The notes below the pieces were generated by a model. The model was not told the DNA's origin. It was given only the letters and a program-made list of their open reading frames with translations, and ran no database searches. From an uncultured Cohaesibacter sp. (GTDB lineage Bacteria; Pseudomonadota; Alphaproteobacteria; Rhizobiales; Cohaesibacteraceae), in assembly GCF_963678225.1 (NCBI RefSeq), contig NZ_OY782764.1:1555001-1619000 (forward strand): a DNA stretch of 64,000 nt, in the 5' to 3' direction. Both the position numbers and the translations under genes were made by a program. Below are positions 43,074 to 52,819 of the stretch, one piece after another. Each line of letters begins with the position of its first letter. Position 1 is the stretch's first letter.

Positions 43074-44566
43074 TGCGGTGCCTCTTTGCTCGGCTGCACG
43101 AGAATTTCAATGCGGCGGTTGTCATCGGCTTCCGGATCATCGGGATGCTTCAGGGCGCGATCGGCATACCCTTCCACCCGGAGCAGGCGGTCTTCATCCA
43201 GTCCACCACGGATCAGCATGAAGCGGGCCATGTGGGCACGGGCTGTCGAGAGGCGCCAGTTGTCCGATTTGCCATTGCGGAATGGGCGCGCATCGGTATG
43301 TCCCCGAATGATGATGTTGCCCTTGACCTCTTTGAGGCTCTTGGCGATGCGTTCAAGCAGCGTAATGGATTGCGCTGTTGGCTCGGAAGACCCGATGGCG
43401 AACATGCCATAGTCCGCGCTGTCCGAAACATTGATGAGCATGTCGTCGCCGCTTGTGGTCACGGTGAGTTCATTGCCGATTGTCGGGCGCGGTTCTTCAT
43501 TGAGAGCGGCATTCAGGATGGTTCTGAATTCATCCACCTGTTGGTCAAGAGCGCTGGTGCCCCTTGATTTGCCTATCGCGTCATTGACAGCTGGGCCAAG
43601 GCCGGTTGACTGGTGGGTGCTTACAGCAGCCTGCTCGGTTTGGGTATCCTGCGCATTGCCCTTGCTTTGGGTTTCATTGATCTGAGCCTCCTTGCCTTCT
43701 GGTCCGGCACCCTGTTCTTCCATCGGGCTCTGGGCCGAGCCGGCAGAAGCCATGGCAAAGCCGGTTTGCGAAGAGCCTGCGTCTAAGGCGCTGGCGTTAG
43801 AGGCCGCGTTTTCAGCTGAAAGGCTTTCGCCCTCTGTGGATCGGGCTGGTGACTGATCGGAGTCCTGTCCCGCTATGGAGAAATTGGAAGAGGTGGCTTC
43901 CTCTGTCATATCCATTTCTTCGAGCGAGAGGGGATTGAGACGCCAGGAAAGAGGGGCAAATGGATCGCGCATGGCTTCGCCGCCTGAGCCTTCGATCTGG
44001 CTATCATTCTGGGCAAGGTTCTGCGTGGTGTCGGTATCGTCCTGAGACTGACTTGCTGCGACCTTTCCCTTCATTACGATGCGATCAAGAACCCCGTAAG
44101 GATCTGAAAAGATTTCAGCTTCGGTAAAGGTTGGCAGTGGCCTGCTATCTTCTTTGCCGCGAGAACGGGCCGCACTCGCCTGTCTACTCGGCCCATTGGC
44201 CTCAGCCGGAGTCGCCGACTGGGAGAGAGAGCGCCCGTCATCTGCGTCATCCTGCTGGGACGAGGCCTTGGGCGGCGTGGCTTCTGGGCCGACTTTCATA
44301 TCCTTCGGGTCCGGGTCTTCCAGCCCTTTGGGAAAGGACGTCATGGCCGAGAGTTTCACGGGATTGAAATAGCGTGCGATATGCTTCTTGGCAGCGTCAT
44401 CGGTACTGGAGATCAGCCACATGACCATGAAAAAGGCCATCATCGCCGTCATGAAGTCGGCGTGGGCGATCTTCCATACGCCGCTATGGGGTTTCTCGAT
44501 ATTGATATCATGGCGGCGGCGAATGATGATCAATTCCTTTTCGTGTGCCTGTTCCAGATCAGTCAT
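43070..44566 (-). CDS. motB: flagellar stator protein MotB
   Basis: A 498-residue stator subunit. The single membrane helix near 36-53 carries the proton-binding Asp37 (HADFMTAMMAFFMVMWLIS). A long variable Ser/Asp/Gln-rich linker (about 80-330) precedes the OmpA-like peptidoglycan-binding domain (IIIRGHTDARPF...WRLSTARA...RVEGYAD). The linker is longer than in enteric MotB, as in other rhizobia. Overlaps the FliH-like gene by 8 nt; motA is encoded separately at 57270. Confidence 0.94.
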   Translation of the reverse strand: MTDLEQAHEKELIIIRRRHDINIEKPHSGVWKIAHADFMTAMMAFFMVMWLISSTDDAAKKHIARYFNPVKLSAMTSFPKGLEDPDPKDMKVGPEATPPKASSQQDDADDGRSLSQSATPAEANGPSRQASAARSRGKEDSRPLPTFTEAEIFSDPYGVLDRIVMKGKVAASQSQDDTDTTQNLAQNDSQIEGSGGEAMRDPFAPLSWRLNPLSLEEMDMTEEATSSNFSIAGQDSDQSPARSTEGESLSAENAASNASALDAGSSQTGFAMASAGSAQSPMEEQGAGPEGKEAQINETQSKGNAQDTQTEQAAVSTHQSTGLGPAVNDAIGKSRGTSALDQQVDEFRTILNAALNEEPRPTIGNELTVTTSGDDMLINVSDSADYGMFAIGSSEPTAQSITLLERIAKSLKEVKGNIIIRGHTDARPFRNGKSDNWRLSTARAHMARFMLIRGGLDEDRLLRVEGYADRALKHPDDPEADDNRRIEILVQPSKEAPQ

Positions 44567-45266
44567 CTTGCACCGCCTCTTCCAGTTGGGTCAGATAATC
44601 GGAAATACGCGTTTCGAAAACGCAAGAATCCACCTTGAGGGAAAGCTCGGTGGGTTCGTCCTGCAGATTTTGCGGGGCAACGTCGCCCACAAGCGCCGAG
44701 AGCTTTTCGCAATCCACTGCCGAACTCAGTTGCTCAAGCAAATTTTCCGGGCCGCGCAAGATCGGGCTTTCTGCAACACAATCATGCAAGGCTCGCTCGG
44801 CGACATCAGAAAAAATCTCGATGATGCGGCGATGCGCCTGTTCAGCAAGAAAAGGCTGGAGCATTTCGGCCACCTGATCGGCGAGCTCGTTTTTAATCTC
44901 CGCCATCTGTTCGTCGACATGTCCATGAAGCTGGCGATGCAGCTCGGCGGCCAGCACCTGTTTCATGGCGTCGAATTCCTCGCGCAGTTTCAGCCGCTGC
45001 AGGGATAGCTGCTCCTGCCAGAGGAGTTCTGCGTCCTTCAATCCATTGGCCCAGGCTTCTGTGCAATCGCTTTGGGTTTCCGCGCGCGTTTGGGGCGCCT
45101 CGGGTTGCTTTGCAATTGGCAGCAAGAGATCAAGTCCGCCGAAGACAATCTCGGTTGGCTCTGTTTTGCCAAGTGGCTTGACTTCTTTGCCCAGCGGCTT
45201 GATTTCGGCAGGCTCCAGCGGCGCGTCCTTGACAGATGGGATCAGGTCCTTGAGAGGGATCGTCAT
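44559..45266 (-). CDS. FliH-like flagellar export protein (tentative)
   Basis: A 235-residue acidic protein: a Pro/Lys-rich N-terminus, a long helix or coiled coil (about 70-130, LLWQEQLSLQRLKLREEFDAM), and a C-terminal region with ERALHDCVAESP and LKVDSCVFETRISDYL that recalls the end of FliH/YscL proteins. The position directly after fliF, the acidic charge and the length fit FliH, the negative regulator and linker of FliI, which is otherwise missing here. No clear family motif, so this is tentative. ATG start overlaps the fliF stop (TGATG). Confidence 0.5.
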   Translation of the reverse strand: MTIPLKDLIPSVKDAPLEPAEIKPLGKEVKPLGKTEPTEIVFGGLDLLLPIAKQPEAPQTRAETQSDCTEAWANGLKDAELLWQEQLSLQRLKLREEFDAMKQVLAAELHRQLHGHVDEQMAEIKNELADQVAEMLQPFLAEQAHRRIIEIFSDVAERALHDCVAESPILRGPENLLEQLSSAVDCEKLSALVGDVAPQNLQDEPTELSLKVDSCVFETRISDYLTQLEEAVQDD

Positions 45267-46906
45267 CAAGCTGTCTCCGATTCATAGAACCACTGCTTGA
45301 GGATCGCGGCGGACTGCTCTTCATTCATCTCGACCACCCGTTCCAACTTCCGCACAGGAGAGGCATCCAGCTTCTTGGACAATTCCTCAATCAGGCCGGC
45401 ATGGGTGCTCGGATCTGAGGTCATGTAGCCCAGTTGATCATCAAGACCAATCTCAAGCTCGGAGTCTTCAGGGGTGTTGTCATTGGCCACTGGTTTTGGA
45501 ACCAGAGCACTGATTGCAGGGCGCAGGCCGAACCAGATCAGCAAGGTGGAAACCACCAGAATGCTCACGGCATTGACCACGTTGCCTGACTGCTGCAACA
45601 GCACCTGGGTTACGGTCAGCGGTGGCAGTGGCTCAAGCTCGCCGGTGCCAGCCTGGAAATCGACAACAGCAACCTTGATCTGATCTCCGCGGGTGGCATT
45701 CAGGCCTGCCGCAGAAGAAGCCAACTGGCTGATTTCTTCGATATGCTTATTGATGGCGGTGTTGATCGTTTCTTCATCGGCGCCATCGCCCAGAGTTTCC
45801 AGAAGGTGAGCCCGGTTTACCAGAACGGCGATGGAGAGACGTTCCACATCATAGCCCTCGCGGGTCTGCTCGACCTTCTTGGTTGAAATCTCGTAGTTGA
45901 TCGTTTCCTCGCGGCGTTGGTTCTCTTCCACCGACTGTTCGCTGCCGCTGTTGTCGACCTGTTCATCAGGTAGATTCTGTTCCACCGTGGTCGGGGGTTG
46001 AGAACTGGCATTCTGCGCGCTTTCGCTTGAACGAACGGTCTGGATGCTGCGCTCGATGCGGCTATCTGGGTCAAAAATCGTCTGCGCCACACGTTCCTTG
46101 TCCGTATTGAGCGTGGCGGCAACAGAAACCTGAAAGTTGGGAAGGCCAAGATAGGGCGTAAGGGTTTTGCGGATATTTTCCTGAATGCGATCAGACACGA
46201 GCGTTTCAAGCCCTGCCATTTCGCCAGCGGAAGAGGCATCCTTGCCCTGTCCGGAGGCGAGCAGCTCGCCTGAGGAATCCAACACCGTCACTTCGGCCGG
46301 TTTCATGCCCGGAACAGCGGCTGCCACCAGATAACGAATGGCCTGTGCCGTCTGGAACTCCCCGGTGCCCGATCCTCGGATGACAACAGAAGCTGAAGGC
46401 ATCTGGTCCTTCTTGCGGAAGGACCCCTTTTCCGGCAACACGATATGTACGCGCGCCGACTGTACATCCTTCATCGACTGGATTGTTCGGCCCAATTCGC
46501 CTTCCAGCGCCCGAACGCGCGTAATCTCCTGCATGAAAGACGTCAGGCCCAGCGATCCGAGATTGTCGAAAAGCTCATATCCTGCACTATCGCCGCGGGG
46601 CAATCCCCTTTCGGCCAGCAACATACGGGCGCGCGATGCAGAGGAATGGTTGACGAGAACCGCCGAGCTTTCCGTGTTGACATCAAACCGGATGCCCGAA
46701 TCCTGCAAGGCTGACCCGATCCGCGTGATGTCTTCCCGGTCCAGCCCGGAATAAAGCACGGTCATTTGTGGTTTGGAGAGAAAATACGCCCCACCCCCAA
46801 CCAACATAAGGGTCATAAGCCCGATAAGGCCAAGAGCCATGAGTCTTCTGGGACCGAGCTCTTTGAGATTTGCCAATATTTTTTCGGCTTGTTCACTTCC
46901 AGGCAT
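45266..46906 (-). CDS. fliF: flagellar MS-ring protein FliF
   Basis: A 546-residue MS-ring protein with two membrane helices (about 22-43 and 440-460), a periplasmic region with SARVHIVLPEKGSFRKKDQMPSASV-type segment, the Pro/Gln-rich linker around 290-330, and a C-terminal FliG-binding tail ending MNEEQSAAILKQWFYES. First gene of a minus-strand operon, separate from fliG. Confidence 0.95.
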   Translation of the reverse strand: MPGSEQAEKILANLKELGPRRLMALGLIGLMTLMLVGGGAYFLSKPQMTVLYSGLDREDITRIGSALQDSGIRFDVNTESSAVLVNHSSASRARMLLAERGLPRGDSAGYELFDNLGSLGLTSFMQEITRVRALEGELGRTIQSMKDVQSARVHIVLPEKGSFRKKDQMPSASVVIRGSGTGEFQTAQAIRYLVAAAVPGMKPAEVTVLDSSGELLASGQGKDASSAGEMAGLETLVSDRIQENIRKTLTPYLGLPNFQVSVAATLNTDKERVAQTIFDPDSRIERSIQTVRSSESAQNASSQPPTTVEQNLPDEQVDNSGSEQSVEENQRREETINYEISTKKVEQTREGYDVERLSIAVLVNRAHLLETLGDGADEETINTAINKHIEEISQLASSAAGLNATRGDQIKVAVVDFQAGTGELEPLPPLTVTQVLLQQSGNVVNAVSILVVSTLLIWFGLRPAISALVPKPVANDNTPEDSELEIGLDDQLGYMTSDPSTHAGLIEELSKKLDASPVRKLERVVEMNEEQSAAILKQWFYESETA

Positions 46907-47098
46907 CGAAATTCAACCCTCTTTCAAGCAAAAGGAAACGTCTTTTGTGACTATGGGCCGGAAAGCTTGCGTGAAGCCTGTGCAGCGCGTTTGAATTGAA
47001 GATTGCCGTCCAAAATTAAAGTCAAAGAGGACAAAGGCCACAACCAGAAGAAAGAGAACAAAGAAAAAGAAGACAGAAATCGGTAAGGCAGAATGAAG

Positions 47099-47128
47099 AA
47101 AAGGCGCATCCGGAAGGATGCGCCTTTT
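47099..47128. terminator. flagellin terminator
   Basis: Perfect 13-base arms AAAAGGCGCATCC / GGATGCGCCTTTT around GGAA, 38 nt past the flagellin stop. The symmetrical A/T ends let it work on both strands. Confidence 0.9.
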
Positions 47129-47165
47129 ACAGCTGTCAAAATCAAGAGCCCACTTATAGAACAGC

Positions 47166-48083
47166 TTACTGGAACAGAGACAGAATGCTCTGAGAACCAG
47201 AGTTGGCAATCGAGAGAGCCTGAATGCCGAGCTGCTGCTGCACCTGAAGAGCTTTCAGGCGAGTGGATTCTTCGTTCATGTCCGCATCTACCAGCTGGCC
47301 GATACCACGATCAATTGCGTCAGTCAGAGCAGAGATGAAGTCATTCTGCAGATCAACGCGGGTTTTGATCGAACCAAGAGTGGTTGCAGCATCAGTGATT
47401 TTGCCCATTGCGGCTTCAACGTCATCGATCAGGGTATCAAGACCCGTGAGATCGTCATCGGCAACTGCAGAGATGTCGAAGTCAGACAGATCTGCACCAC
47501 CAACGTTGGTACCCATCGTCAAGGCAGTATCGAAGATACCAGCGCCACCGCCAGTAGAGTCGAACAGCTGAATGTCGGACAGAGTGATATCAATCGTTTC
47601 AATCTGAACGGCACCAGAGCTGTCACGGCTGAAGGAGCTGACGATACTTTTGGTAGGTGTGGTACCCGTGTCACTGACGAGCCAGTTTTCGGAGTTGAAC
47701 ACAGCGGAGTTCGCGACGGACTTCAACTGGTTCTGAAGCTGAGAGATGTCAGACTGGATTTTGGCACGATCAAGACCAGGTTCCTTCGCAGCAACCAGTT
47801 TGTTCTTGATCTCTTTCATCACATCAACGGTAGAGTTCATGGCCGTATACATGGTGTCGACGGTGGCGGCACCAAGACCGAGCGCATCCTGCACAGCAGA
47901 AAGAGCACCATTATCGGAACGCATGGTTGTTGCGATGGACCAGTAGGCAGCGTTGTCTTCTGCTCCGGCAACGCGCATACCAGTGGAAATGCGCTGCTGA
48001 GTAGCGTCCAGATTTTTGTTCGTGGCGTTCAGGGTCTGCAAAGCAGTCATTGCAGAGGTGTTGGTCAGAATACTGTTAGACAT
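47166..48083 (-). CDS. flagellin
   Basis: A 305-residue filament protein with conserved N-terminal D0/D1 (TNTSAMTALQTLNATNKNLD, RISTGMRVAGAEDNAAYWSI) and C-terminal D1/D0 (QQQLGIQALSIANSGSQSILSLF) and a short variable centre rich in Asp and Thr. Only one copy lies in the window, whereas rhizobia usually have several. Start at 48083 by family alignment; an in-frame start at 48122 adds 13 residues. Monocistronic with a long structured leader and strong terminator. Confidence 0.95.
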   Translation of the reverse strand: MSNSILTNTSAMTALQTLNATNKNLDATQQRISTGMRVAGAEDNAAYWSIATTMRSDNGALSAVQDALGLGAATVDTMYTAMNSTVDVMKEIKNKLVAAKEPGLDRAKIQSDISQLQNQLKSVANSAVFNSENWLVSDTGTTPTKSIVSSFSRDSSGAVQIETIDITLSDIQLFDSTGGGAGIFDTALTMGTNVGGADLSDFDISAVADDDLTGLDTLIDDVEAAMGKITDAATTLGSIKTRVDLQNDFISALTDAIDRGIGQLVDADMNEESTRLKALQVQQQLGIQALSIANSGSQSILSLFQ

Positions 48084-48290
48084 GATTATGTCCCTTTCAA
48101 AAGTAGAAGATAGAGGGGACATTCCGGGCTTTTATCCGGGACAACAGGGCGGCCTCATGCCTTTGAGCATTTGGTTTAGGTTATGCTCAACCTGTCGTGC
48201 TTCTCACCATAGTGAGCAGACCTTGCCTCAGGCTGACCAGTCTGTCGAGGCACGACATTTTTTATTCAGCGCTTGCTGACAGAAGCATGA
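48084..48290 (-). promoter_or_regulatory. structured flagellin 5' region
   Basis: On the flagellin transcript side it holds three inverted repeats: TTGAGCAT/ATGCTCAA (48163-48170, 48183-48190), CTCAC/GTGAG (48203-48207, 48212-48216) and TGTCGTGC/GCACGACA (48193-48200, 48250-48257). They may form a folded leader controlling flagellin mRNA decay or translation, for which FlbT is the natural candidate binder. Confidence 0.5.
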
Positions 48291-48324
48291 ACAAAAAGAA
48301 AAGCCCCTTCGTTGAAGGGGCTTT
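48291..48324 (-). terminator. terminator of the flhA-fliR-fliJ-like operon
   Basis: Perfect 11-bp stem AAAGCCCCTTC/GAAGGGGCTTT (48300-48310, 48314-48324) with a 3-nt loop. On the minus strand the stem is followed by TTCTTTTTG. It lies about 45 nt past the stop of the FliJ-like gene. Confidence 0.82.
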
Positions 48325-48369
48325 GCAAGGAAAATACGAAGAGTGGAAAACAATAAATGAGGCTCTTCT

Positions 48370-48768
48370 TCAAGGGTGATCCGCACGGGGATTGGTAACC
48401 ATTTCAAGGATTTCCAGGTTATCGGACTTTTCCTGCTCCTTGCGTTCCTTATCTTCCACCATGGTTAAAAAGCGTCGCACCGATTCCATGGTCGTGCCAT
48501 GTTTGCGCAGCTGTTGTTGCAGCACTTCGAGCGCCTGATCCAGCTCCGCCCGTTCCTTGGCCACCTTTTTGAGCTGCTTGGCATGGGACGCCATCAGGGC
48601 ATTGACCAGAATGGGGTCGCCTTCGGCCATCATTCTTACCAGCGAGGCTTCCTTTTCCCGCAAATGCGTTTTCTGTTGAACCGTTTGTTCAACCGCCTGC
48701 TGGGTGCTTTTGTGCATTTGTTCCTGGGCGTGGAGAAGTCTGCGAAGTCGTTCTGTTCTTTTTGACAT
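48370..48768 (-). CDS. FliJ-like coiled-coil flagellar export protein (tentative)
   Basis: A 132-residue, strongly charged, almost entirely helical protein with two long coiled-coil segments (about 1-55 and 62-115; RLRRLLHAQEQMHKSTQQAVEQ). Its length, composition and antiparallel coiled-coil pattern match FliJ, the export ATPase stalk protein, which is not otherwise seen in the cluster. It follows fliR by 14 nt. Assigned by shape and context; no definite family motif can be claimed. Confidence 0.55.
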   Translation of the reverse strand: MSKRTERLRRLLHAQEQMHKSTQQAVEQTVQQKTHLREKEASLVRMMAEGDPILVNALMASHAKQLKKVAKERAELDQALEVLQQQLRKHGTTMESVRRFLTMVEDKERKEQEKSDNLEILEMVTNPRADHP

Positions 48769-48782
48769 GGTCTCTCTCTTCT

Positions 48783-49535
48783 TTATCGGCTAAGGGCGAG
48801 CGAAAGCGCGTCGATAAAAATTCCCACCATTTCGCTGACAACAAACATGGTCAGCAGCAGGCCACCCATGAGAATGAATGGCATGGATACGAAATAGACC
48901 GGGATCTGCGGTGTGAATTTGTTCAGCAGACCAAGGGACAGGTTGGCGAGCACGGCATAAAGCACAAATGGGCTAGAAACGCGCAAAGCCACCAGAAAGG
49001 CCTCGGTCAATGTGTCTACAAACTGGATGAGTGAGCCCTGCACATCAAAGGTCAGTCCTGGTGGGATGACCGAAAAGGAGGACACCAGTCCGGAAATCAG
49101 CTGCCAATGCAACCCCGATATAAAGATCATGACAATGGCCGTCATCGAGATGATGTTGACCATCGGGGGCAGGGCATCGTTGGATTCCAGCGGGCTGCCA
49201 CCCATGGCGGCAAGGTTCATGAACATGGCCGCATAGCTACCCATGGTTTCCAGGGCAGTCATGAAAATTCGGCCGATGAAACCGATGGTGATACCGGTCA
49301 TCAGTTCGGTGGTGATCAGTAGAAACACTCGATCCAGATTCGTATCTGGCAGACTTTTCATGACCGGGGCCAGCAACAGGGGCGCAAGGCCGATGGAGAC
49401 GGCGATTGAAATGAACAGCCGCACATTCATGGGAATGCGAGAGCTGCCAAAGCCGGGCATGACCATCAGGCAACCGCCAATGCGGCACTGGATCAGGAAA
49501 ACGGCAAGCAATGTTGTGGGTTGTATCCAGGCCAT
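48783..49535 (-). CDS. fliR: flagellar export gate protein FliR
   Basis: A 250-residue membrane protein with about six helices. It has PGFGSSRIPMNVRLFISIAVS near the N-terminus and VNIISMTAIVMIFISGLHW in the centre, as in FliR. Part of the FliPQR gate. It lies 6 nt after flhA. Confidence 0.95.
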   Translation of the reverse strand: MAWIQPTTLLAVFLIQCRIGGCLMVMPGFGSSRIPMNVRLFISIAVSIGLAPLLLAPVMKSLPDTNLDRVFLLITTELMTGITIGFIGRIFMTALETMGSYAAMFMNLAAMGGSPLESNDALPPMVNIISMTAIVMIFISGLHWQLISGLVSSFSVIPPGLTFDVQGSLIQFVDTLTEAFLVALRVSSPFVLYAVLANLSLGLLNKFTPQIPVYFVSMPFILMGGLLLTMFVVSEMVGIFIDALSLALSR

Positions 49536-49541
49536 GGCAGA

Positions 49542-51635
49542 TCAGGACACGCTTCCGATTGTGATCAGCTCGACACCGCGAGACACTTCCAGATGCGAGA
49601 GCACCGGCAGGGTCGGGAACAGCCGTTCGACGATCATGCGCACATAGCTGCGGGCTTCAGGCGTGGTCAGCAGGGCATAGCTCTGCTGGTTGGCTGCCTG
49701 TTCATGCACGACCTTGGTCAATTGCTGGCCAAACTGTTCAACCAACTGCGGTTCCAGATCGATTTCGATGATATCGCCCTTTGCATCCCGCTTGAGCGCC
49801 TCGTGGAAGGCCAGATCCCAGCGGTTGCCCAGCCGGATGACGCAGAGTTTGCCACCCTTGGCCAGATCGCCACAGATCTGCTGTCCCATGCGCACGCGCA
49901 CATGTTCGACAACCTCTTCGGAGCGGCGTACATGGGGGGCGATTTCCGCGATGGCTTCCAGAATGAGATGCAGGTTGCGGATGGAAACCCGTTCGGCCAG
50001 CAGCAATTTGAGCACGGCCTGCAAGCCGGAAAAACTGATATGGGCCGGGCAGATATCGTCGATCAGCTTTTTATATTCCGGATCGAGACGATTGATCAGA
50101 TGGCGCATATCCTTGTAGGAGAGCAGCTGCGGCAGGTTGTTGCGGATCACTTCGCTCAAGTGCGTCAGAACGATCGTGGTGCTGTCCACCGAGTTGAGAC
50201 CAATCCGGTCAACCTCGCCCTGATAGGCGCTGGGAACCCAAATGCCGGGCATGCCGAAGGCTGGTTCGCGAGTCGGTTCGCCGGGCAGGCTCGCGGTCTT
50301 GTCCGGACCCGCCAGAACCAGCAACTCGCCCACGCGTAACTCATGGCTGGCGATGATTGTGCCATGGATCTTGATTTCGTAGCTTTTGGGCGGCAACGCC
50401 AGACTGTCCGTCAGATGGATATCGGGAACAACAAAGCCGTAATCCTCGGCGAATTTGCGGCGCATCTTGGCCACTCGGTTGGCCAGATCATCGCGGGATG
50501 TCAGCATCTGCGCGGTCAGCTGCTTGCCAAGACAAAGCTCGATCTCTGCGGTCTTGAGGCTTGGCTTGGCCGACAGGCGATCCTGATCTTCCTTCTTCTT
50601 GGTTGCAATCATGGCCCGGCGTGCCTTCTCGGCTTCTTCCTCGGCCAGACGCTTGGGAATGGAATAGCCGGTAAAGATCATCACACCTGCAAGCGCAGCA
50701 AATGGCAGCACCGGCAGACCGGGCATGATGGCCAGAATGATCATCAGGCTGGCAGCCACAAACAGGGCGCGAGGATATTTGCCAAGCTGCCCCATGACGG
50801 CCTTCTCCGCCGAGCCGCGCGTGCCGCCCTTGGAGACCAGTAGACCGGCAGCCAGAGAGACGATCAGTGCCGGAATCTGCGAAACGAGCCCGTCACCCAC
50901 AGACAGCTTCGTAAAGACGTCGGATGCTTCGGCCATCGTCATGCCGTGGCGGGTGGCGCCTATGACAATGCCGCCGAAAATATTCACGGCCGTAATGATG
51001 AGACCGGCAATGGCATCACCGCGAACAAATTTGGATGCACCATCCATGGCGCCGAAGAAGGAACTTTCCTCTTCCAGCTCACTCCGACGGGCCTGTGCGG
51101 CCTTGTCGTCGATGAGACCAGCATTGAGGTCGGCGTCAATGGCCATCTGCTTGCCGGGAATGGCATCAAGCGTAAAGCGGGCGCCAACTTCAGCGATACG
51201 GGTCGCGCCTTTGGTGATCACCAGAAAGTTCACGATAACCAGGATCGTGAAGACGATCAGACCGATGACGAAATCGCCGCTCATCACAAATTGCGAGAAG
51301 CCGTTGATGATATTGCCCGCAGCGTCGAGCCCCTTGTGCCCCTGCGACAAGATCATCCGCGTCGTTGCGATATTGAGCGACAGGCGCAGCATGGTGGCAA
51401 TCAGCAGAATGGTTGGAAATGAGGAGAATTCCAACGGTTTCTGAATCCACAGGGCGACCATCAGGATCAGGATAGACAGGGCGATTGACAGGGACAGGCC
51501 AATATCGATGAGGATTGGTGGAATGGGCAGAAACAGGATCGTCAAAATGATAACGATACCGAACGCAAAGCCGACATCCCGACCTTTTTTCTCAGAATTC
51601 ATCCCAATTGGTGCGACGACTTGGCTGTCGGACAT
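49542..51635 (-). CDS. flhA: flagellar export gate protein FlhA
   Basis: A 697-residue protein: eight membrane helices (about 25-320), with the conserved cytoplasmic loop containing [20 protein letters not shown], and the large cytoplasmic domain (about 350-697) that docks chaperone-substrate complexes. It forms the nonameric export ring. First of three linked genes (flhA-fliR-fliJ-like); a 231-nt gap upstream may hold a promoter. Confidence 0.96.
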   Translation of the reverse strand: MSDSQVVAPIGMNSEKKGRDVGFAFGIVIILTILFLPIPPILIDIGLSLSIALSILILMVALWIQKPLEFSSFPTILLIATMLRLSLNIATTRMILSQGHKGLDAAGNIINGFSQFVMSGDFVIGLIVFTILVIVNFLVITKGATRIAEVGARFTLDAIPGKQMAIDADLNAGLIDDKAAQARRSELEEESSFFGAMDGASKFVRGDAIAGLIITAVNIFGGIVIGATRHGMTMAEASDVFTKLSVGDGLVSQIPALIVSLAAGLLVSKGGTRGSAEKAVMGQLGKYPRALFVAASLMIILAIMPGLPVLPFAALAGVMIFTGYSIPKRLAEEEAEKARRAMIATKKKEDQDRLSAKPSLKTAEIELCLGKQLTAQMLTSRDDLANRVAKMRRKFAEDYGFVVPDIHLTDSLALPPKSYEIKIHGTIIASHELRVGELLVLAGPDKTASLPGEPTREPAFGMPGIWVPSAYQGEVDRIGLNSVDSTTIVLTHLSEVIRNNLPQLLSYKDMRHLINRLDPEYKKLIDDICPAHISFSGLQAVLKLLLAERVSIRNLHLILEAIAEIAPHVRRSEEVVEHVRVRMGQQICGDLAKGGKLCVIRLGNRWDLAFHEALKRDAKGDIIEIDLEPQLVEQFGQQLTKVVHEQAANQQSYALLTTPEARSYVRMIVERLFPTLPVLSHLEVSRGVELITIGSVS

Positions 51636-51866
51636 GTCGCTCTCCGTTGTTCGTTGCGTGCGTTCTAAAATGCACAGGCAAGCTTGCGTCGGGCTTGTTC
51701 CCCAGCCTGCAGGGTCTCACCCATTGCGCTAATGCCGCAGAAAACGGCGCAAAAGCGGGCATGCACTGGCATGAAAGCTGGCACAAGATGTGTGCCGCCG
51801 CAGCCAGTGAGCCGTTAATGTGTGAGCAGTGTGTGAGAGTATGGGCCTAAGCCGGGATTGCCGGGC

Positions 51867-52322
51867 TCAGCTTTTGTTGATGGAGGAGTCCGGGAAGAAG
51901 CTGAACTCCTCTACCAGAATGTCATGCACCAGCTTGGCTTGCATGCGCTGGTTGACGCTGTCCTTGATATGGGTGGTCAGCTTGTCGATGTCATAGGTCT
52001 TGAGGTCGTCAAAATCGATGGATGTATCATTGAAGATGGTGCGAAAAGCCTCATCGACAATGAAGGGATTGGGCGGAATCGCCAGCTCCCTCAAGGTTGT
52101 TGAATCGATAGTGTAGACAAATTGCGCCACGATATACCCCCGCACCTTGCCATCCGTGATCATGGGTACGCTGATCGCACGCGTTTTTTCAAAATCCATG
52201 CCTTCCTGTAGCGGAATGCCGGACAGTTCGGCGAAACTCTTGTTGTTCATCCAGTGGCCGGAAACATAAGCCGACAGGGTGGATACAGCACCGATCCAAA
52301 TGGCGAGCAGGGCGTAGCGCAT
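51867..52322 (-). CDS. FliL-like single-span periplasmic protein (tentative)
   Basis: A 151-residue protein with an N-terminal membrane helix (about 4-24) and a periplasmic domain. Segments VPMITDGKVRGYIVAQFVYT, a Pro-rich turn and a C-terminal KDSVNQRMQAKLVHDILVEEFSF have the layout of FliL (strand-helix pattern ending in a beta strand), but no diagnostic motif. It is a second, divergent FliL-type candidate besides fliL at 26278. It lies 9 nt after the FlgN-like gene. Confidence 0.5.
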   Translation of the reverse strand: MRYALLAIWIGAVSTLSAYVSGHWMNNKSFAELSGIPLQEGMDFEKTRAISVPMITDGKVRGYIVAQFVYTIDSTTLRELAIPPNPFIVDEAFRTIFNDTSIDFDDLKTYDIDKLTTHIKDSVNQRMQAKLVHDILVEEFSFFPDSSINKS

Positions 52323-52331
52323 CGCTTTCAG

Positions 52332-52805
52332 TCACTCCGTAGGTTGAGCACCATAGGTGCCATCAGATTCCGCTGCCAACATGGCCTTGGACAGGACTTC
52401 GGTGATTTCGCGCACCGCTTCCAGATGCTTCTGCAAGACCTTCTGGTTTTCGTCCAGCAATTTGCGCAGGACCAGCAACTCAGAGGTAACCGAGGAGGAA
52501 AGTGTCTTGATATCCACCATCTCGGTCAGTCGGCTCAATTCGAGCAAAACGCGTGATTTCTCATCGCTATGCGCCCGCAGGTCGACATTTTTCTCTTCGC
52601 GCAACGCCTTGGTTTCCCTTGAGACGGCCCGGATGGCGCGTTGGACGCATTCCAGAATGCGTTCCTCGCTCTCGGACAATGACATCAATGGAGTTTGGGG
52701 AGTTTGGACGCCGTTGGTGGCTGCATCGGGAACGACTGCCAGATCAACACTCTGACCGGTGTTTTCTTGTATGGATGTTTGCATGTCAGACTCTGTTTCA
52801 TTCAT
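52332..52805 (-). CDS. FlgN-like export chaperone (tentative)
   Basis: A 157-residue, helix-rich acidic protein with a long coiled coil (about 45-145). The C-terminal part with LLDENQKVLQKHLEAVREIT, then a short DGTYGAQ end, recalls FlgN/FlgN-like chaperones that carry FlgK and FlgL to FlhA. It lies between the rod-binding gene and flhA in a flagellar operon. The role is inferred from size, helicity and context. Confidence 0.5.
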   Translation of the reverse strand: MNETESDMQTSIQENTGQSVDLAVVPDAATNGVQTPQTPLMSLSESEERILECVQRAIRAVSRETKALREEKNVDLRAHSDEKSRVLLELSRLTEMVDIKTLSSSVTSELLVLRKLLDENQKVLQKHLEAVREITEVLSKAMLAAESDGTYGAQPTE

Positions 52806-52819
52806 GAATAGGGGGAAGA

